From: Mucidula mucida
Taxonomy: Eukaryota > Basidiomycota > Agaricomycetes > Agaricales > Physalacriaceae
Length of the DNA: 51,504 nt
Direction: 5' to 3'
Assembly (NCBI GenBank): GCA_015501055.1
Contig: JADNYV010000245.1
Span: forward strand, 1-51,504
Shown here: positions 44,468-51,504 of the stretch, piece after piece
Layout of the letters: every line of letters starts with the position of its first letter
How positions within the stretch are numbered: the first letter of the stretch is position 1
Notes under the pieces: model-generated
The model's input: only the letters and a program-made list of their open reading frames with translations
Told to the model about the DNA's origin: nothing
Databases searched by the model: none
Made by a program: the position numbers and the translations under genes

Positions 44468-44668
44468 TGATGAATTTACGACTACTAAGTGCTTCGCCAT
44501 ACTACTGTAGGATAGAACTCGCCTCCGATTGTTTATATTATATTACTATCGACGTCAGTCATTCCAAATATTGATTGCATAGTAGGCCAGCTTTCTACCT
44601 CATCGTGTAGAATACACAAGACGAGGTAACCCAAAATCTCAATTCATTCTTCTGAAAAAACAGTCAAT

Positions 44669-45995
44669 TCAAGCATGCTCTTCCCCAGCTGGCGGCGCCA
44701 GCGCAGACGTCTCCTCATCCTCGACATTGGAGCCCATTTGACCCTCCTCAGTAGTCTCGACAACGTCACCCGTATAAACAACCAGACCAACCACGACAGT
44801 CAACAGGACGACGAGCACGCCACATATCAGAAGCAACCCCTTTCGCTCCCTTTCGCCGATCTTCTGCCACGGCTATCTTGTCGATCCGCTTCCATGAGTG
44901 ATCCGCCTGTATGCGAGCTTGGTTGTCCGGTAGTAGTACGCGTGCAAGCGCGATATGGACCACAGGGATGAGTAGACACACGGTCCATGCTGAGACTTTG
45001 ATTGTACTCTTATCGAGCATGGATCGAAAAAGCGGAGCCAGGACCTGTCGAGAGAGAACTAAATGTGTAACGTGCCGTGAAAGATGCCCAATTACCATGG
45101 AGGCCAAGCTGGGGAGAATGAAGTCGAGACCCATAACGAAAGAAAACATTGCGAATCTGCCGTAAGCTTTATGAACTGGGTAGTACATGTTGATAGGAGA
45201 TACGTGCCTTAACAGAGGCCTTGCCATTGCTTCGGCAAGTTGTCTGGCATAGTAACGTGAATGGACCGAGCGAGTACCATGAATGAAAGACATACACATA
45301 AATCAAGGCGCCAAAAACAAGATTCGCACCGAACAGGCCGTTCAAAAGGTATACGATACAGCTCGCTGTATATGACTCGACGAAGAATTGGAGGCAGATC
45401 AGAACAGCGATCGCACTAAACCTCGTTGAACTGGTATACTGACTTGAATAGGTGACAACGTACAACAAGAACATCCCTCCGATGGATAGCATCATGACAC
45501 GTTTCGGACCCCATGCGCTGAGAGAGGCCAGACGCAATCAAGGACCCGCAGCCAGCGTTACCGCGATGATAGATAACCATGTTGGCAAACCTGCAAGTTC
45601 GCAGAACCGTCAGTGTTCCGAATTCCATAGACGTCAGACTCACTTGGCTGTATAAATCGTTCCCGATCGAGCGGGGAGGAGAGAAAGGGCAGAATCAACA
45701 ATGCAATTCTAAGCAGGTGGTACTAGGCTCTCGTCAACCAAGTGCTCCGGGACAGATTGAGACGTTAGCAACGCCTACATGAGATTCGAAAACTCCGTAG
45801 ATAACGAGTAGTCTGTATCATTGCGTTCAGCAGTGTGGGAGATTGTAGAATACAAATGCTATACCGTAGGACAAAGAATTTGGGAACAGACTTCGCTCGA
45901 GTAAGAATGTCTTCCCGAGCACCCAGTAGAGGCGCGCGAGGGTCTTGCATGTCGTCTGCGACGGCGCTGGCGCCTCCTGTTTGCATGATGGCTAT
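44669..45995 (-). CDS. MFS transporter, multi-exon, one likely frame break
   Basis: The N-terminus MQTGGASAVADDMQDPRAPL with a dileucine-like APLLGA starts near 45988. Transporter segments follow: FANMVIYHRGNAGCGSLIAS, then SQRMG and PKRVMMLSIGGMFLLYVV (the MFS loop GPKR motif), FSAIAVLICLQFFVESY, FGALIYVYVFHSWYSLGPFT, and a last hydrophobic span GLLLICGVLVVLLTVVVG followed by an acidic tail ending at the TGA at 44669-44671. Between SQRMG and PKRVMM the frame changes at a GGGG run (about 45518-45522), consistent with one extra G. Several small introns remain unresolved in the middle. Substrate cannot be inferred. It lies between two DUF6699-like genes. Confidence 0.5.
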
Positions 45996-46043
45996 CAGGA
46001 CGTGGTGGTCCGGAAGGTAAAAAAACGTGACTACGTTGGTCAC

Positions 46044-46779
46044 GCGAAATTCGAATGTTCACGAGCACGTTCGCCGCTCTCTTCCGAACCCTCTATCAGG
46101 AGCAGTTCTTCGATTTCGCTGCGGCCATATACATCGTACGCATCTGTAGTAAGCGGCGTTTTAAGCCTGGAACTCTGGTCAATGAGCTCAGCCCTATTAA
46201 ATACGATACAAGGATTCGGGATACAAGCGCGAGTATGTTGGAGATTAGCATTGTTGACATATTGACAAGACGATACTATGGACTTCACATCGTCCGGCCG
46301 TGATTTACTCAGCTCGCTCCGAAAGGCTTTGCATACGATCACAGAGCCTCAACCTTCGCCGTGATCAATGAACTCGGCAGGGTTCGGTAGGACTACGCAT
46401 CCGTATGCCACCTGCGGGAGGCTTCCTCCACTTGTGATCTGCGGTTCGACAACCTTCACAATCCTCCCGAAGTCAAAGATGCTCCTGGTTAGTCGTATGA
46501 CTTCACAGAGCGTATATGTGGTCGGGCCCGGGGAGATAATGGTTCAAAGCGGTCTCGATCTCGCGCGCTGCGAACAAGCGTCATAGATATTTGGCTCAGG
46601 CGATACCAAGGGCATTGCTGATGGGTTGCACCAAGGATATGATATTACTGATAAGTGAATACGGAGATGGGTAAGTGTACTACGTACTACAGGGTAGTGG
46701 AGACGTCGTTAGGATACAGGCATAGAGTCAGGAGGTAAAGTACAAATCAAGGTCAGTGAAAGCCTTTCTGTCTAAACGA
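46044..46779. other. Intergenic, no gene seen
   Basis: Upstream region of the MFS gene and 3' flank of the minus-strand DUF6699-like gene. Open frames of up to 106 codons lie on both strands but have no recognisable content. Confidence 0.4.
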
Positions 46780-47622
46780 TCATTCAACCAATGAGTGGTA
46801 GCGGTGTAGTACCCATTCATTCCTCGTCGCATCGAATGTGAACCCCTGGAACGCCACCTTCACCCCTTGCTCGGAGAGTAGTTCGTATCGTCGAATCCCC
46901 GACGCCAGCTGTGTCGAAGTCTTCTTCTGTTCGTGGAGACGGATTCGCTCTTGAATGGTGATCGGCGCTTCAAGAAAATCGCGTATCCCTTCAGCGACCT
47001 CTTCAGCAGTAAGACATGTGCCTGTGGCCTCAATCGAAACAGGATCAAAGGCCTCAAGGCCCTCCACTGAAACGAGCATCGAAGTGACATTTATCGGCTT
47101 CGTCGCAGGCAAAGGCGGCATTTTAGGCGTGAAGGAAGGAATGGTCATCTTTGGGCAAATGGTCATGACCTGGAGCTGCTCTTCAACCTGAAGATCCGCA
47201 TAGTCGCTGCCGCGAGTCACCCAGCCATTGTCAACGGGAGACTCGTCGCTCGGAGGTAGGTCCACAGTCTTCTGCTTTTCCAAAACCGGAAATTCGAACG
47301 AAGACATGGAGGATCCACTATTATTATAGCGGTGACTGGCGGTATGGGAGGAATACCGGCTATCCGGAAACGTGGGGAAAAAGGATTGCGTGGACGAGGT
47401 GGATTCCACAGAGGAGCCGCTCATATTTCGGCTATGGCCTTGGGTCATACGAATATCGGGAGAGGACAAGGAGGGAATTTGGGTCGTTGTATGTAAAGAC
47501 GGCGAGACACGTCGAGGGTACACATCGGTAGCCCCGTAGCTACCCTCTAATTGCGCGTCCTGGGCGAAGTGGACGCTTCGCGCCGTCGAATCTGAACTGG
47601 CAGAATGTGCGTGTGAGGGCAT
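46780..47622 (-). CDS. DUF6699-like protein (single exon)
   Basis: 280 residues from the ATG at 47622 to the stop at 46780, uninterrupted. The first 150 residues are Ser/Thr-rich and disordered. The C-terminal 120 residues carry the domain: PINVTSMLVSVEGLEAFDPV, CLTAEEVAEGIRDFLEAPIT, RIRLHEQKK, then GIRRYELLSEQGVKVAFQGF and a final NEWVLHRYHS. The layout (strand, helix preceding a short catalytic-like insert, R-x-x-x-L block, F-x-G-F, W at the end) matches DUF6699 domains, which are common in basidiomycetes and of unknown role. It is a paralogue of 43637-44467 in opposite orientation. Confidence 0.75.
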   Translation of the reverse strand: MPSHAHSASSDSTARSVHFAQDAQLEGSYGATDVYPRRVSPSLHTTTQIPSLSSPDIRMTQGHSRNMSGSSVESTSSTQSFFPTFPDSRYSSHTASHRYNNSGSSMSSFEFPVLEKQKTVDLPPSDESPVDNGWVTRGSDYADLQVEEQLQVMTICPKMTIPSFTPKMPPLPATKPINVTSMLVSVEGLEAFDPVSIEATGTCLTAEEVAEGIRDFLEAPITIQERIRLHEQKKTSTQLASGIRRYELLSEQGVKVAFQGFTFDATRNEWVLHRYHSLVE

Positions 47623-50033
47623 CTAGAAGAGGGGCGTTCTGGATATGTGGAGCGCAGCGGACATGCGTCTGCTTTAAATCGTGGTATAGCTGTAAAATGA
47701 CATACGGCGGGCATAGCCATCACGTCTTTTCTAAAGCTGTAGGTTTCCTGATTGGTGTATTCGGTTTCTCCAGATTTGGATCGGTCTCGATTCTGAGGGA
47801 CGCTCCACGATAGGCCGTAAGACGAAAAAGTAGGTTAGCTGTTTATCACCACGCGTCTCGCAAATGGAAACACAGCAACATTGAGCATCAATAGGCGTTG
47901 CAAAACGCCGGCATCAATAGACATCGAGTCATGGGAAGATGTCAAGTTTATTCAGTCGGCGACATCCCTTTTCAGGACCCGCACGTAGTTCTTACACGAT
48001 CAGCACGTACACGGGGACGCAAGTCAAAGCTGCCCCGCGCTGTGGTCTGGAGTTCTACATCTTGCGCCGAACCTTGACTGCAGTTTCCGACTATTATTAG
48101 GTAGCGGTATGTCGTATTGTCGTTCTAGGAACCGAACTGTCTATCATATTTTTGGGACCCACAAAGCGCGTAGAGCCTGCCGTACGCGTATCACAAGGCT
48201 TGTAGTGTCTCGGCCATCTTCGGAAGGTAATACAATCCGGTGCCGGAAAGGAGAACGAAACAAGACGGAATGTACATACCACACTGTCGAATCAGCTGAT
48301 GAGGAGGGAGACTGTTAACAGCTAGTCGCGAAACGCTAGCATGACTCGCACCACGGTGATGCCCGTTCAACAGCGTTTCTGGTGACTCAGTATGGGCGGC
48401 GAACCGAGTTGTCACTGTTCAGTGACTCCCTTGGTGAATGCAGTGAACAGACCCCCCTCCCCCCCGTAGCATTCTTTCCAAGACTATCGAGAGTGGGTCC
48501 CACGCGTGGCCGAAGAGAGCAGTGTACCTGTGTGTGCGTCTTAATAGACATGCGGTATCTTCAGAGATGATAGTTAGGCGATCAGTTCGTATGGATATAT
48601 CTGACGTGCAGTCTGATCTCGGCCGTGTGGTGCATGTTTTCTTGGTATGACGCAAAAGCGCTTCGAAGGACCCACAAGACCCTGGGTGAAAATGACCCTT
48701 TCCCTCGGTGAAGTGGGTGCGGTGTACGCGAGTCTCCCATCAGCGATGGGCGCCACGTGAAATAGACTCTGAGCTATAACAACAAAGATCCTTACGACAG
48801 CTCAAAGACTATTCCTGTCTAAGCGTCATTGATGGCATTTGAAAAGCCTTAGGTATTGCCATAGTAGTTTGCGACACCGAGAAATGACTCACTATACAAG
48901 CCTCAGAATAGAGTTACCCCACGCCCTATCGGTGCCTGCAGCAGGATTGAATTAAATGATGGCTGTGAATCAACGCTAACTGGGTTAACGAGTAGTCGAC
49001 TAATGCGTAGAAACCAGCCGGGGGAGATAGTGACCAACCTGTCAACAGCAAGTCAACCAAGTTACGCCTACGGCAGATTTCAGTCAGTCCACATGTTGTC
49101 GAGAAAAGTACTACTCAGTAGACCATCATCATCATCGGAGATTTCCACATTAGAAGAGTCTTCCGAGCCTAGCTCTACGTGTAGATGTTAGCCCGTGACG
49201 ATGCCGTTACCAAAAGAGACGTGCCCATCACATCTGGTAGCTAGGATCAAAGCGCTCTCTACTAGTGCTGAAATTCAAGACTGCCAGTGAGGGTACGAAG
49301 GATAGACGTTGTAAACGCGATCATACGCTATCATGTGATCACCTGGCCCGCCTACCGACCTGTAAGCAAGCTTGGAACATTATAAAGAGCACTAAACCGT
49401 TGCATGCACGATCCAGCACGTATTTCAGACGAGGGGTATCATACTGTGTTGTTCGCAGGCAGCCACATCATCTAACTCGGTTGTTGTCATCGTTAAGTAC
49501 TTAGTATGGGTGTGCAAGCATCCTGCCAAGACGTAAGAAAACAGTGTCAATCTTAGTCTCTAATGCTAGTTTATAAAGTGGATCCTTTCTGCTACAATGC
49601 TCGACGCGTATTTTTAGCGCGGTCGTGGCTGAAACAATCGTTAGGAATTCAACATCAGGGTTTCATAGCATCCTGTGCCACATAGTTCAGGGACGGGATC
49701 TTGCATCAGCTTGTGGATAAAGCATGGATTCCTTGCTGACACCGGGACACATAGTCGTGGGGATTAGAATGACATTCTTCAAGGAGAATGCTACGCTGGC
49801 AGCGCCCAGGGAATGGACTGTCCACTTCAGCATTCGAGGTCACGCATTAGTACAGACCATACTGGAAGGGGAATTACAGAAGGCCGGGTACCCGCTGGCG
49901 CCCATTGACAATGACGCCACAGGCAGCCCGTCTCGAAACCATGCAGGAAATCCTTCAATATAATATTAGTCAGTCATAGGTATAGAGTATCATGATAGTC
50001 CTCCGGTAATAAATAACAATGACATAGTATTTA
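47623..50033. other. Long intergenic region, no convincing gene
   Basis: About 2.4 kb. A 79-codon plus frame at 49724-49963 (starts MDSLLTPGHIVVGIRMTFF) is the most protein-like but has no family match, and its start context is ordinary. Nothing else of note was seen. Confidence 0.4.
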
Positions 50034-51504
50034 TTAGTTGCGACGCCTCAACTTGTCAGTAACGGTTGACATCACGTTCGGTATACGGAACAAATATGTC
50101 AAGAAATAGACCATATAAACCTAGCCAGCAAATAAGCCGAGAGCTTGGAGAAAGCAGAATAGAATGCTCTCACATTGAACGCAAGATAAGCCACTAGCAG
50201 CCCGAAGTTTCGCCAGTGGTGATCATACACCATGTTGAAGCTTGCAAGTAAGAACTCATCAGTCGTGCGGAATGGACAGAATGCGCAGCTTCCCGACGCT
50301 TCTGGATTCTGGAGATAGCCGCCGGAGAAGCCGATGAAGGGATCCATGTAATCGCCACATGTCATTCCGGACGGCGGCGTCAGGTCGACGAACTCGAGCG
50401 GAGCACATTGCAGCTGTTGATTTCCGAGCGCTGGTCAAAGAAGGCCGATCTTAGAACCACGACATTGCAAATGATAATCAAGTACCTTGAGCAATGACAC
50501 CCTCGAGCAGGTACGTAAAGGGCGACACACGATACATCCACTGCCACCATCTAGCTGACTGAATGGTTTCAAAACACCGTTGCTGTTGATTAAATGAGTT
50601 CTCCCGAGTTCGGATGTCAAATAGGTTTTCTCTCACAAGATGATCACGAAAGCAAAGAAAGGAACGAATAAGATCGCAGCAATCTCCGCTCTGGGAGCCA
50701 TCGCTGCGACAGCCTTTGAATTGGTTTAGTCCAAGAAGGAAGATACAGCCAACGAGGTAACTGACCAAGGCGAGCGTCATATAGTATAAGGGGAACATCA
50801 CACCGATCATCAGATATGTGTATCCGGCACGGGAAATGTCGATTCCAACGAGCCAGTATAGCGTCAGAAACAACAACGAAGATCCAACAATATTCCAGGG
50901 TATCTCTGCTAGGAGCTGCGACGTAACGAGGGCTGTCCATTTATACATGCGGCTTGGACGCTCGCGTATCTCGTAAACGTTACGCATGTTGATGTATGGC
51001 ACCTGGATTTGACCGCCCAAGGGAACACTAGACAACACTGTGTTAGGACTCGGATACCGCTATAGGCGCTAAATTCGAACCTGAGAACTGTCGATAGGAA
51101 GAAAGCCTAAGCATTCGGTCAGGTTGACCGAAGAAGAGATAGACAAGTTGGACTGACGAAGATCTTATTCTGTGTCCCCTGTTGGCTGTTCGGGTTCTTG
51201 TAGAACGTAACCCCGATGAAAATCCCCGCAAAGGCGTTCAAGAAGAGCTTTGCTACAAGGTACGTCGCGTCTCTCCACTGCGCCGTCAAGCTCCGCTGAA
51301 GGAGCAATGCGCACTGTACCAACCAAGGCGTCGCGAACTCCGAATGCGACCGCGCCTGAATTGCAGGTTGCCTCCGTCCCTCTTCATGTATAGTATTCAG
51401 CTCTTGCGTGGCCTTCTCGCATTCCGACGATGTCGACCAGACCTGGTGCCAGTCTTGAGAACTCTTTGCCGTTGCGCCTGCACCAATGACCTCCAGCATG
51501 AATT
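50034..51504 (-). CDS. PDR-type ABC transporter, C-terminal part (5' end off window)
   Basis: The right edge enters at MLEVIGAGATAKSSQDWHQV, the segment after the second nucleotide-binding domain of full-size PDR/CDR transporters (the NPAEYMLEVIGAGA region). It continues with WLVQCALLLQRS, WRDATYLVAKLFLNAFAGIF and TFYKNPNSQQG (TM7-8). Further exons give VPYINMRNVYEIRERPSRMY, TALVTSQLLAEIPWNIV, VAAMAPRAEIAAILF (needs a short intron before it, near 50710-50750), WWQWMYRVSPFTYLLEGVI, a cysteine-containing extracellular loop (MTCGDYMDPF, then SCAFCPF) and the last TM, ending in TDKLRRRN at the TAA at 50034-50036. These pumps export lipophilic toxins at the plasma membrane. The N-terminal ABC domains must lie right of the window. 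Confidence 0.85.

Noticed and set aside
1..51504. CRISPR arrays, integrases, phage or bacterial-type operons
   Set aside because: Repeats are long gene-sized copies rather than short spaced repeats, and genes are intron-rich and eukaryotic.

Overview
The window looks like nuclear DNA of a filamentous basidiomycete, most likely an agaricomycete. The signs are genes split by many 45-60 base GT-AG introns, A/T-rich 3' flanks, and families typical of that group: a GSTFuA-like glutathione transferase, DUF6699-like proteins, a WSC-repeat/CE4 polysaccharide deacetylase, DHA-type MFS and PDR-type ABC transporters, and HNH-domain proteins. No operon logic applies. All family calls were made by reading the sequence, without database searches.

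Positions 1-1703 hold a small multi-exon membrane protein and unassigned DNA. Positions 1704-26110 are the striking part: one expanded family. Three plus-strand genes (8652-9934, 14449-15731, 22407-23668) encode 371-377 residue HNH-nuclease-like proteins with a complete H-N-H triad and a CxxC/CxxC zinc knuckle. Twelve minus-strand loci (eight intact by splicing, one frameshifted, three remnants) encode a shorter paralogue of about 305 residues. It has the same intron positions and phases and the same C-terminal domain and basic tail, but it lacks the N-terminus, all four zinc cysteines and the last histidine. I sort these into alpha, beta and gamma subtypes. Each HNH gene lies head to head with a beta paralogue across a 551-557 base shared upstream region, so the repeated unit is a divergent pair of nuclease-like gene and inactive-looking paralogue. 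A 5,797-base tandem duplication with breakpoints inside beta genes doubled one unit and left a chimeric beta gene. Unequal crossover, gene conversion, nonsense changes, frameshifts and deletions are all visible.

Positions 26111-34043 hold a secreted four-cysteine Pro/Ala-rich protein, a phi/GTT-like GST with a decayed partial neighbour, a two-finger C2H2 protein and a GSTFuA-like transferase. Positions 35427-51504 hold an unrecognised membrane-anchored ORF, a DHA1-like MFS exporter, the WSC-CE4 enzyme (with three one-base homopolymer frame breaks), two DUF6699-like genes flanking a second MFS transporter (with one homopolymer frame break), and the C-terminal half of a PDR-type ABC exporter running off the right edge. 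GSTs, MFS and PDR exporters fit a xenobiotic-handling neighbourhood, but clustering for a shared function is only inferred.

The best candidate for an undescribed system is the divergent HNH/inactive-paralogue array. A nuclease with a regulatory, antagonist or heterodimer partner is a reasonable hypothesis, but nothing in the DNA proves it.
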